DNA of 64,000 bases from DATLLJ01 sp035537875 (GTDB lineage Bacteria; Acidobacteriota; Vicinamibacteria; Vicinamibacterales; CAVVIG01): NCBI GenBank assembly GCA_035537875.1, contig DATLLJ010000037.1, positions 1 to 64,000 on the forward strand. Direction: 5' to 3'. The notes beneath the pieces were generated by a model. It searched no databases. It saw only the letters and a program-made list of their open reading frames with translations, and had not been told where the DNA came from. Shown piece after piece: positions 35,757-43,349 of the stretch. Each line of letters begins with the position of its first letter. Position 1 is the first letter of the stretch. The position numbers and the translations under genes were made by a program.

Positions 35757-36935
35757 TCACTCCCGCGGAGCGCGAGCGAGGCCCGCGCCGACATCCTCCG
35801 GGTCGAATCCTGGTTTCATCGCTGCTGTCGACGCAGATCCAACGAGGCGATCGGTCAGCAGCAGGTTGTTGAGCTGTCCGGCGACGCGGAGTTTCTCGGC
35901 CCACAGCGCCGCCACGCCCGCAACGTGAGGCGTCGCCATGCTGGTGCCGTTCATCGACACCAGACCGCCGCCTCGCGCCGCAGAGACGACGCCCACTCCT
36001 GGGCCGGATAGACGAGCGCCCACGTTCGAAAACGACGCGATCGTGAGGCCTCCCTGCCCCTCGCCCAGGGCTGCGACCGAAACGATTCCTTCGGAGACGG
36101 CCGGGGGGCTGACGTGAATCTCGAAGTCGGCATTCACGTTGCGCCGGCTCTCGTTTCCGGCCGCCGCCACGAGCAACGTCGGCTGCATGAACGCGCTCTG
36201 AGCCCGGATCATGCCCGCCAGACGCTCGAACAGCAGAACGTTCGCTCGATACGCGTCGAGGGCGATCGACGTGGCGAGCTCCGCCGGCACGTTTTCGTCG
36301 ATCAACTGCCTCACGTAGCCGGGAAAGTCGATGCCGAGGGACATCGAGATGACGTGCGCCCCGTTGTTCGCGGCCCACTGGATGGCCTGGAGAATGACGT
36401 CGCTGCCGCCACCATCTGCTCCGAGGACTTTGCCGATCAGCGCCCGGTTCACGCCAGGGGCGACGCCGATCCGGGTGCCGTTCACTGCCCGGCCGAAAAT
36501 CGTCCCCGCGCAGTGCGTGCCGTGCCCGTGCTCGTCATCGTCTCCACTGTTCGTGAAGTTGCGTCGCTCGAGTTGAACGCCGGCAAAAGCGGCGTGGGTG
36601 GCATCGATGCCGGTGTCCAGGACAGCGACCGTCGTTCCGTCGCCGGTGAACGGCGATGTGTCGGCGCCGACCGCTTTCACACCCCACGTCGATCCGTCGG
36701 CGAGAGGATCGTTCGGCGCATCCATCGCGACGGGAGCAATCAACTTCATCGGCATGACAGGGGCCACGGCGACGACGTCTCGTGTGCGGGAGATCGCCAG
36801 CGCGCGATGCGGGCGCAACTCCTCGATGTCGATGGTGACTGGCAGCGAGGGAGCGACGATGTCGGACCCTCCCCGCGTCGCTGTGTCGCTGGTTGTCTCG
36901 GGGTTCGCTCTCAGTATGACGTGCTTCTGGCTCAT
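35757..36935 (-). CDS. Cytoplasmic subtilisin-like (S8) serine protease
   Basis: A 392-residue S8 peptidase with a complete triad: Asp107 (VAVLDTGID), His138 (HGHGTHCAG) and Ser332 (NGTSMATPHVAG). The oxyanion Asn is 261 (AAAGNES). No signal peptide is present, so the enzyme should stay in the cytoplasm, unlike most subtilases. The first 80 residues look like a short propeptide or inhibitor-like region. The ATG at 36935 is preceded by GAGGAA. It is transcribed divergently from the gasdermin-like gene across a 239-base spacer, which makes it a candidate activating protease for that pore protein; this link is inference from position. Confidence 0.9.
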   Translation of the reverse strand: MSQKHVILRANPETTSDTATRGGSDIVAPSLPVTIDIEELRPHRALAISRTRDVVAVAPVMPMKLIAPVAMDAPNDPLADGSTWGVKAVGADTSPFTGDGTTVAVLDTGIDATHAAFAGVQLERRNFTNSGDDDEHGHGTHCAGTIFGRAVNGTRIGVAPGVNRALIGKVLGADGGGSDVILQAIQWAANNGAHVISMSLGIDFPGYVRQLIDENVPAELATSIALDAYRANVLLFERLAGMIRAQSAFMQPTLLVAAAGNESRRNVNADFEIHVSPPAVSEGIVSVAALGEGQGGLTIASFSNVGARLSGPGVGVVSAARGGGLVSMNGTSMATPHVAGVAALWAEKLRVAGQLNNLLLTDRLVGSASTAAMKPGFDPEDVGAGLARAPRE

Positions 36936-37174
36936 AGGTTCCTCATCTGCGACGGACGAGTCGCGATTCGCGTGGCCACGCACCGTTCAAGCGAGAGCGC
37001 AGTTATACAACGAACGATCGAAGACGCAACGCGCGTCGCACAAAGATTGTGCAGTAGCTCGAGCGATGAGCTTACGGATGAGTTGCTCGCGCGCGTTGCA
37101 CGAATGCGCGCGTCGAACACTTGCGTCCGGAGCGGTGAGCCATTACCCTCACTCGACGTGAGGTGAACGGCTCA
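36936..37174. promoter_or_regulatory. Divergent control region between protease and gasdermin
   Basis: Non-coding spacer feeding both divergent genes. It contains a perfect hairpin-like operator candidate GCACAA-AGA-TTGTGC (37038-37052) and several CG-rich half repeats (GCAACGCGCG, GTTGCACGAATGCGCGCG). No convincing -35/-10 pair was found for either gene. An AGGTGA Shine-Dalgarno-like site lies at 37161-37166. Confidence 0.35.
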
Positions 37175-37990
37175 GTGTCGCGGCCAGATCAGTCGATCAC
37201 GTTTCTGCGAACCTACGGGTACAGCGTTTTCAGGTTCCCCCGCGCCTCGGCACAGCCGCTCGAGCTGATGCATCGAGAGGGCAAGGACCTCACCAGGCTC
37301 GGCGACCTCGGCCAGCTCATCGGCGCCGGCGCGGTTCCCATCCCCCCAGTCAGACGCGACGACCGGCCGGGCATCGACATCGAGGGACGAGAGACGAGCA
37401 AGATCAACGTCAACATCGGGCTGTCGTTCCTGGGTGCCTTCGTCGGCGCGCTCGGTGGCAACAATCTCGGCCTGCAGACGGGTTTCGGCAATGCCAAGAC
37501 GATCGCGTTTCAGTATGCGGGCGTCATGGAGGACTGCGTCGACGTGCTCGCCCTGGAGATGTTCATCAAAGCAGGCGCCATCAATCCTCACATCCCCTCA
37601 GGCACCCTCGAGAAGCTTCTCGACGATGAGATCTACATCGTGACTTCGGTGCTGAAGACGAGGCGGATCGTGGTCAGCGCGCAAGGAGAGGCGGGACAGA
37701 ACGTTCAGCTCGACGTGCCGGTGATTCAGGGCGCTGTCGGCGGCAATCTGAAAGTCGATCGCGAGGGCACCACGTCGGCGAAGGTCATGTTCGAAGGAGC
37801 GTTCCCGCTCGCGTTCGGTCTCCAGGCCGTGCAGCTCGTCTTCGACGACAGCGGTGAGTTCCTCACGACTCAACAGTTGCCCGCAGGCGACGCCGCCGCA
37901 CGCGCCATCGTCCAGACGACAGCGGTGCGAGGGACGCGGGGACCGGTGTTCCTCGAAGCGCGAGGCGCGTTCGTACGCCTCGGCGCGTGA
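37175..37990 (+). CDS. Bacterial gasdermin-like pore-forming protein
   Basis: A 271-residue protein matching the bacterial gasdermin (bGSDM) pattern along its whole length. An N-terminal helix-strand reads ITFLRTYGYSVFRFPRASAQPLEL. Then follow LGDLGQLI, the glycine-rich INVNIGLSFLGAFVGALGGN, a VMEDCVDVLALEMFI strand, DDEIYIVTSVLKTRRIVVSA, LDVPVIQGAVGGNLKV and FEGAFPLAFGLQAVQLVFDD. Known bGSDMs are held inactive by a short C-terminal peptide that a protease removes, after which they form large membrane pores. Here about 40 residues follow the core and contain Arg at 252, 255, 263 and 268 next to small residues, suiting trypsin- or subtilisin-type cleavage. No N-terminal Cys for acylation is seen. 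The GTG at 37175 is favoured because AGGTGA overlaps the earlier GTG at 37163. Confidence 0.82.
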   Translation: MSRPDQSITFLRTYGYSVFRFPRASAQPLELMHREGKDLTRLGDLGQLIGAGAVPIPPVRRDDRPGIDIEGRETSKINVNIGLSFLGAFVGALGGNNLGLQTGFGNAKTIAFQYAGVMEDCVDVLALEMFIKAGAINPHIPSGTLEKLLDDEIYIVTSVLKTRRIVVSAQGEAGQNVQLDVPVIQGAVGGNLKVDREGTTSAKVMFEGAFPLAFGLQAVQLVFDDSGEFLTTQQLPAGDAAARAIVQTTAVRGTRGPVFLEARGAFVRLGA

Positions 37991-38044
37991 GATCTGCATT
38001 ACGCGGCGTTGCCATCTGCAGCCGTCAGGACAGGAGCACGAGGC

Positions 38045-39466
38045 ATGCTCAGGTTCACCGTCCGGGTTCTCACTGCCGTCCTTGCCTGCACGGTCGCGGT
38101 GATTCTCGTTCAGCCGGCGTCGCTCACGGTCGGCGCTCAGGACGACATCGTCTCCCACTTCAAGTACGGATCGATTGGCACCGAGGGCCGAGTGGGCATC
38201 CCGTATCCGATCTTCCGTGTCCTGCCGATCGTATTTGCGGACAAGCTTCCGAATCGGCCAGGCCAGGGGTACGAACGCCTCGGGTTCGTCTACGAGCCGA
38301 ATGCTCCGCAGGGGCGTCCGATCGGGACGAGCTACAAAGAAGATCGGGTGCCTCTCGTCGGGTTGAACTGCGCGACCTGTCACACGGGAACCGTTCGCGA
38401 CTCTCCGAGCAGCCCGCGCCGCATCATCGCCGGCATGCCGGCGCACCAGATGGACTTGCAGGGTTTTGCGAACTTTCTCACGGCCGCCGCGCGGGACCCG
38501 CGGTTTGAGGCCGGGACGCTGATCGCCGCGATCCGCCAGGCCGATCCCGACTTCTCCTGGTTCAACTCGCTGGTCTACCGGTTCTTCGTCATCAAGCGAA
38601 CGCGGGACGGGATTCTCGAACGCGCCGAGGAAAACTCGTGGTTCGCCGATCGCCCGCCCCAGGGGCCTGGCCGCGTCGATACGTTCAATCCGTACAAGAA
38701 GATGTTCGGCTTCGACATGAAGGCCGATCTGTCTGTCGGCACCGCAGACCTGCCGCCGCTCTTCAGGCAACGGGTGCGTGACGGCATCTGGCTCCACTGG
38801 GACGGCAATAACAACGAAGTCGAGGAGCGCAACAAGAGCGCGGCCATCGGCGCCGGCGCCACGGAGGACTCCATTGACCTCGCGTCCCTCGATCGAATCG
38901 CGGCGTGGACGCTCGATCTGTCGCCGCCGGCCATGCCCGTCGAGCGCATCGATCGGGCCCTGGCCGAGAAAGGCGCTCCGATTTATCGTGCCGTCTGCGC
39001 CCGGTGCCACGAATTCGGCGGCAGCGCCGTGGGGATGGTGACGCCGCTCGCCGAGATCGGCACGGATCCGGAACGGGTCCGCTCGTTCACGGCGGCGCTG
39101 GCCGACCGGATGAACACGCTCGGCACCGGCAAACCGTGGAAGTTCTCACATTTCCGCAAGACCGACGGCTACGCGAACATGCCGCTCGACGGCGTCTGGC
39201 TTCGGGCGCCGTACCTGCACAACGGGTCGGTGCCGACCTTGCGGGCGCTCCTGTTTCCCGAGGAGCGGCCGGCGATCTTCTATCGCGGCTACGACGTGTA
39301 CGACTGGCAGAAGGTCGGTTTCGTCTCGGAGGGTCCGGACGCCGAGCAGAACGGCGTTCGCTTCGACACCTCGCTGCGTGGCAACAGCAACACGGGTCAC
39401 ACCTATGGCAGCGAGTTGTCAGCCGGCGATCGTCAGGCGTTGATTGAATACCTGAAAACGTTATGA
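38045..39466 (+). CDS. Di-heme cytochrome c, RoxA/peroxidase-like (copy 1)
   Basis: A 473-residue exported protein with a signal peptide (residues 1-32) and two heme c motifs, CATCH at 109-113 and CARCH at 318-322. The HFKYGSIGTE opening, the FADKLP stretch and the late APYLHNGSVPTLRALL block place it with di-heme rubber-oxygenase (RoxA)-like and cytochrome c peroxidase-like proteins. Such enzymes act in the periplasm on peroxides or oxidatively cleave isoprenoid or unsaturated lipid chains. The ATG at 38045 follows AGGAGCACGAGGC. It starts 54 bases after the gasdermin stop and overlaps the second copy by ATGA, forming one transcription unit. Confidence 0.88.
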   Translation: MLRFTVRVLTAVLACTVAVILVQPASLTVGAQDDIVSHFKYGSIGTEGRVGIPYPIFRVLPIVFADKLPNRPGQGYERLGFVYEPNAPQGRPIGTSYKEDRVPLVGLNCATCHTGTVRDSPSSPRRIIAGMPAHQMDLQGFANFLTAAARDPRFEAGTLIAAIRQADPDFSWFNSLVYRFFVIKRTRDGILERAEENSWFADRPPQGPGRVDTFNPYKKMFGFDMKADLSVGTADLPPLFRQRVRDGIWLHWDGNNNEVEERNKSAAIGAGATEDSIDLASLDRIAAWTLDLSPPAMPVERIDRALAEKGAPIYRAVCARCHEFGGSAVGMVTPLAEIGTDPERVRSFTAALADRMNTLGTGKPWKFSHFRKTDGYANMPLDGVWLRAPYLHNGSVPTLRALLFPEERPAIFYRGYDVYDWQKVGFVSEGPDAEQNGVRFDTSLRGNSNTGHTYGSELSAGDRQALIEYLKTL

Positions 39467-40857
39467 ACGCGCGGCGGATCGGCCTTTCCCTGATCGGTGT
39501 CCTCGGCGCGTGGCTTCTGATGGCCTCGCTTTCAGCCCAGGACGGGCTGAGCGGCGAAGAGCACTTCAAGTACGGATCCGTGGGCATCGAGGCAGAGGAA
39601 GGGCTGCCTTACTGGATCTGGCAAGTCCTGCCACAGATGTTCGCCGACAAACTGCCAGGGCCAGGCGGATATGCGTCGCTCGGCATCATATGGGAGCCGG
39701 GCCGCGAGCTGCCCATCGGGTTCGCCAAGCGAAACGTGTTCGGTTCGCCGCGCGTAGCCGTGAACTGCGCGTTCTGCCACACGGCCACCTTCCGGACGAC
39801 CGCCGATGGTCCGCGGACGATCGTGCCGGGCGGGGCGTCGCACCGGACGACGCCCCAGGCGTTCTCGCGCTTTCTCGAGACGGCAGCCGCGGATCCGCGG
39901 TTCAACTCGTCGGCGGTGCTCGCCGCCATCGAGAAGATCGGCACGCTGTCCTGGACCGAGTCGCTGATGTACCGTCTCGTGTACATTCCCGCCACCCGCC
40001 GCGCGCTGCAGCGCCATCGCGAAGAGTTCTCGTGGATGGATTCGAAGCCCGCGTGGGGGCGCGGCCGCATCGACCCGCTCAACCCGTTCAAGTACCGCCA
40101 GCTTCGTCAGCCGATCGATCAGACGATCGGCAACTCGGACATGACGGCGCTGTGGAGCCTCGGCCTGCGCGACGGTCGCGCGCTCCACTGGGACGGCCTG
40201 AACTCGTCGCTCGACGAGGTGCTGATCAGCTCCGCGATCGGCAACGGCGCCAGCGTGAAGTCGGTGGATCTGGACAGCCTGAAACGAGTGGGGGAGTGGC
40301 TCAGGGATGCCAAACCGCCGCGGTTTCCGTTTGCCGTCGCCGAGTCCCTGGTGCAGGCGGGATCAGCGGTGTTCGCCGGCGAATGCGGAGCGTGTCACGG
40401 GGAGTCGGGCGAGCGGATGGGCAGCATCATTCCAATCGACGAGATCGGAACCGATCGTCACCGGCTCGATACCTGGACCGCCGAGTCGGCCACCGCCTTC
40501 AACGCCATCGCGCGGGGTTACCCGTGGCAGTTCAAGTCGTTCAGGAAGACGAACGGATACGTGGCGATGCCGCTCGTCGGCGTGTGGTTGAATGCACCGT
40601 ACCTTCACAACGGTTCAGTGCCCTCGCTTGCCGATCTGCTCGCACCTGAAGAGCAGAGACCTGTCCGCTTTTATCGCGCGTACGACGTGTACGACCCAAC
40701 CCGTGTCGGGTTCATCTCGAGCGGTCCAGATGCGCAGGCGTCGGGGGAGCTGTTCGACACGACCTTGTCAGGCAACGGCCGAACCGGCCACCGCTACGGG
40801 ACGACGTTGGCCGACGAGCAGAAGGTCGCCCTGCTCGAGTACCTCAAAACATTGTGA
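39463..40857 (+). CDS. Di-heme cytochrome c, RoxA/peroxidase-like (copy 2)
   Basis: A 464-residue paralogue of the preceding protein. It has a signal peptide ending near LMASLSAQ and heme motifs CAFCH (102-106) and CGACH (308-312). It shares the EHFKYGSVGIE opening, the FADKLPGPGGY segment and NAPYLHNGSVPSLADLL near the end. Its start overlaps the stop of copy 1, implying coupled synthesis in equal amounts and perhaps a heterodimer. A reaction with lipid peroxides or polyprenyl chains is inferred from the family and from the dioxygenase gene nearby. Confidence 0.87.
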   Translation: MNARRIGLSLIGVLGAWLLMASLSAQDGLSGEEHFKYGSVGIEAEEGLPYWIWQVLPQMFADKLPGPGGYASLGIIWEPGRELPIGFAKRNVFGSPRVAVNCAFCHTATFRTTADGPRTIVPGGASHRTTPQAFSRFLETAAADPRFNSSAVLAAIEKIGTLSWTESLMYRLVYIPATRRALQRHREEFSWMDSKPAWGRGRIDPLNPFKYRQLRQPIDQTIGNSDMTALWSLGLRDGRALHWDGLNSSLDEVLISSAIGNGASVKSVDLDSLKRVGEWLRDAKPPRFPFAVAESLVQAGSAVFAGECGACHGESGERMGSIIPIDEIGTDRHRLDTWTAESATAFNAIARGYPWQFKSFRKTNGYVAMPLVGVWLNAPYLHNGSVPSLADLLAPEEQRPVRFYRAYDVYDPTRVGFISSGPDAQASGELFDTTLSGNGRTGHRYGTTLADEQKVALLEYLKTL

Positions 40858-40865
40858 CGTGACGC

Positions 40866-42188
40866 ATGTCCAAGGATTCAGAAGGGTTCAAACAGGCGCG
40901 CGAATACCCGCTCTGGGAGGCGCTGTTCAACCGGCGTACCCGGCGCGTGGCCCGTGGAGCGTCGTTCAGGTCCGGATCGCTGACGTTCCAGTCGCGTCAC
41001 GAGCCTCAGCCGCTTTCGCGTCTGGAGGAGGCGATGCTGATTGCCGCGACGGGGATCACAGGCCTGGCCTTCGCGGACAACCCGTATCAGAGCGAAGACG
41101 GCAGGCCGTTGCTCGGCACCCCGCTCCTCGAGGTCCGTGGACGGTCGGCCGGGAGCCCCGACAATGCGCACAGCACGTGCTTCTTCATGTGGAACGACGA
41201 AGGCACGTACTTCCTCAAACCGCCCGAGGAGCAGATACCGGCACCGAGCGTCGCCACGATGAGCGGCGACGAGCTCATCGCCTACGTCGAACGCTTCAAG
41301 GTCAAGATCAAAGCCGGCCGCGTCGACTTCCCGCGAGCGTTTCCCGCTTATGCCAGCGGTAATCGGTACGTTTCCAACGTGCCGGGCAGCACGATGCTGG
41401 TGCCTGTGACCGAAGTCACCAAGCAGTACATCAACGGGCTGATGTACGTGCTGGCCCAGGAAGACGGTCAGCGCCCGGTATTTGTGGACGACTTCAACCT
41501 GTATGTGCCCTGCGGCTGTGAGAAGTGGCTGAAGTCGGGCTTCCTCAACCGCGAGCTGAAGCTGCCGTTGAGCATCTACGGCAAGGGCCGAACCGAGTAC
41601 GAGGCGCTGCTGCTGCTCCAGAACCTGGCGCTGGTTGGCCAGGCAATGGGCCTGGGCGCCTGGATCCACGCCGCGTTCGCGCCGGTCATTCTCTTCGGCG
41701 GCTATCCCAATCTCGGGCCCGGTCTGAACTTTCGGTTCGTCAAGCCGCGCCGCATCCCGCTTCCGCGCCCGTATCCGGCATCGGTTGACAACCCCGTGGG
41801 GCTCGACGGTCTGCTCCAGGCGTACTGCCCGCCGTACTACTCCGACATGGACGCGGCGATCGACGCGATTCTGGAGGAGAAGTACGGGCGCGCAGGGCGC
41901 TACACGGATCCGAAGTATTACGGGCAGTCGATGAAGCCGACCGTGACCGCTCGGTTCCTGCAGGAGGCGCCTCATCCCGAGGAGGGGGTGATCGACTGCG
42001 TCCGCGCCATCTGCAGATACATTTACCGGACCTACGATCGCTTTCCGGCGCACTGCCACGCGATCGACTCGCCGGGCGTCTGGATCCAGTTCCACCACGT
42101 GGACCTGGACTTCTATTCCGAATTCTTCATCCAGGGGTCATCGCCGACGCAGCTCGCCCACGACCGGCTCTGGCATGGGGGGCTCTAG
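40866..42188 (+). CDS. Nitroreductase-like protein of unknown role
   Basis: A 440-residue cytoplasmic protein 8 bases behind the second di-heme gene. Several stretches resemble flavin-dependent nitroreductases: YPLWEALFNRRTRRVARG near the N-terminus (FMN-contacting Arg pair), LSRLEEAMLIAATGITG, and YEALLLLQNLALVGQAMGLGAWIHAAFAPV. The C-terminal 150 residues (CPPYYSDMDAAIDAIL to HHVDLDFYSEFF) have no counterpart I recognise. It is longer than ordinary nitroreductases (about 200 residues), so it may be a tandem or divergent member. It probably hands electrons to, or modifies products of, its neighbours. Confidence 0.6.
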   Translation: MSKDSEGFKQAREYPLWEALFNRRTRRVARGASFRSGSLTFQSRHEPQPLSRLEEAMLIAATGITGLAFADNPYQSEDGRPLLGTPLLEVRGRSAGSPDNAHSTCFFMWNDEGTYFLKPPEEQIPAPSVATMSGDELIAYVERFKVKIKAGRVDFPRAFPAYASGNRYVSNVPGSTMLVPVTEVTKQYINGLMYVLAQEDGQRPVFVDDFNLYVPCGCEKWLKSGFLNRELKLPLSIYGKGRTEYEALLLLQNLALVGQAMGLGAWIHAAFAPVILFGGYPNLGPGLNFRFVKPRRIPLPRPYPASVDNPVGLDGLLQAYCPPYYSDMDAAIDAILEEKYGRAGRYTDPKYYGQSMKPTVTARFLQEAPHPEEGVIDCVRAICRYIYRTYDRFPAHCHAIDSPGVWIQFHHVDLDFYSEFFIQGSSPTQLAHDRLWHGGL

Positions 42189-43162
42189 CCGGATCTCTCC
42201 TGCCGGAACGCCGCCATCGCGCGGTAGATCTCCTTCCTGGCGCGGTTCATGCCGCCAAGCGGCCGGTGATCGATCAGGCAGTTCCATGGGTTGAACGCCA
42301 CCTGCTCGCACGCGGCTTCGCGCTCCGGCGTGTCGATGGCCTGCGGCGGGATGCGGATCCGTGCCACCGTCCGAAACGGCGAGTCGCGCTCGTTCCACTC
42401 CACCATCGCATCCTCGATCGGCATCGTCCGATTGTCGGACTGGAACTGGATCATGAAGTCGAACGTGGCTTCGCCTTGTGCGAGATGCGCAGCGAGCGCG
42501 TCGCGCAGATACGTGTCGGTCAGGGGCGTCGGCAACGTGCTCGTGCGGGACGAGGTGGGCCGGACGGCATACTTGACGGCACGCCCGGGACCGAACAGGT
42601 ACGGCGTCGTGCTCCAGTACGGGAGATCGAGGTGGCATGTCGGATTCTGTCGTGCCGCCAGGCCCACGCGCGCCGACCGCGGATGCGAAAGGAAGAACCA
42701 CGCGAGCCGCACGCCGCCGGCGTCCATCGCTCGAAGCAGTTCGAGAAAGTCCCTGACCCCTGATGCCGGCATCACGGGATGACTGTTCAGGACGAAGTCC
42801 TGCGTCGTTGCGCCTGGTGTCAGGTTTGTGCCGGGAACTTTCCGGACTTTGATGGCCATGCCGCGAACGTCCTTGTCGCGGTCCGATGTCGAGGACGCGT
42901 TGGCGAAACGGATCCACGCGGGATAGGTCCCGCCGCGAGAGAACAATCCGACGCGTAGCACAGCCGGCACGTCGTCCGGCACAGAAAACTCTGCCTCGAC
43001 GCAGCCAGCGGCTCGACCCTGGTTGAAGCGACGGACGATGCCGGTGGGATGGCGCTTTGCGCTGACCGACTTCAGAAAGTCGATGAAGCTGGCCGTCAGC
43101 GTCGCTTCATCAGGAGCGATCGTTTCCTGCGCATGAGCTGCGGACGTGAGCTGCTCAGTCAC
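42185..43162 (-). CDS. Catalase-fold heme protein (minimal catalase/AOS-like)
   Basis: A 325-residue protein of the small catalase-related family that includes fatty-acid hydroperoxide-metabolising enzymes such as allene oxide synthase. Catalase-type blocks are IVRRFNQGRAAGCVEAEFSV, YPAWIRFANASSTSDRDKDVRGMAIKV and TTQDFVLNSHPVM. The stretch where the distal His (H-x-K-G) is expected has no histidine, so ordinary catalase activity is doubtful. No proximal RxxxYxD motif is seen. The GTG start lies at 43162; it is divergent from the OYE gene and its stop overlaps that of the nitroreductase-like gene by 4 bases. Confidence 0.78.
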   Translation of the reverse strand: MTEQLTSAAHAQETIAPDEATLTASFIDFLKSVSAKRHPTGIVRRFNQGRAAGCVEAEFSVPDDVPAVLRVGLFSRGGTYPAWIRFANASSTSDRDKDVRGMAIKVRKVPGTNLTPGATTQDFVLNSHPVMPASGVRDFLELLRAMDAGGVRLAWFFLSHPRSARVGLAARQNPTCHLDLPYWSTTPYLFGPGRAVKYAVRPTSSRTSTLPTPLTDTYLRDALAAHLAQGEATFDFMIQFQSDNRTMPIEDAMVEWNERDSPFRTVARIRIPPQAIDTPEREAACEQVAFNPWNCLIDHRPLGGMNRARKEIYRAMAAFRQERSG

Positions 43163-43254
43163 GTGAGATGCGATTGTTCAACGCGTTCATCGGTGTCGCA
43201 TCGTAGCACCATCGCAACGGCTCAGCTGCGCCACGATCATTGTGCAAACATCGA

Positions 43255-43283
43255 TTGACAGCAACTCGGCTGCGCGTTAAGTT
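43255..43283 (+). promoter_or_regulatory. Predicted sigma-70-like promoter for the OYE operon
   Basis: TTGACA (43255-43260) and TTAAGT (43278-43283) are separated by 17 bases, about 70 bases ahead of the ATG at 43350. The 187-base spacer is shared with the divergent catalase-fold gene. A TTGTGCA motif just upstream (43240-43246) also occurs in the control region of the gasdermin gene. Confidence 0.5.
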
Positions 43284-43349
43284 GCAGCCTCCCTCGCGAA
43301 CCGACCTGCTCAGCCATGAGGTCCACTGTTCACGTCGCGGAGTTCGAGC

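Noticed and set aside
37163..37174. GTG at 37163 as the start of the gasdermin
   Set aside because: The AGGTGA Shine-Dalgarno-like site (37161-37166) overlaps this codon and can only serve the GTG at 37175; the family pattern begins after it. Not fully excluded.
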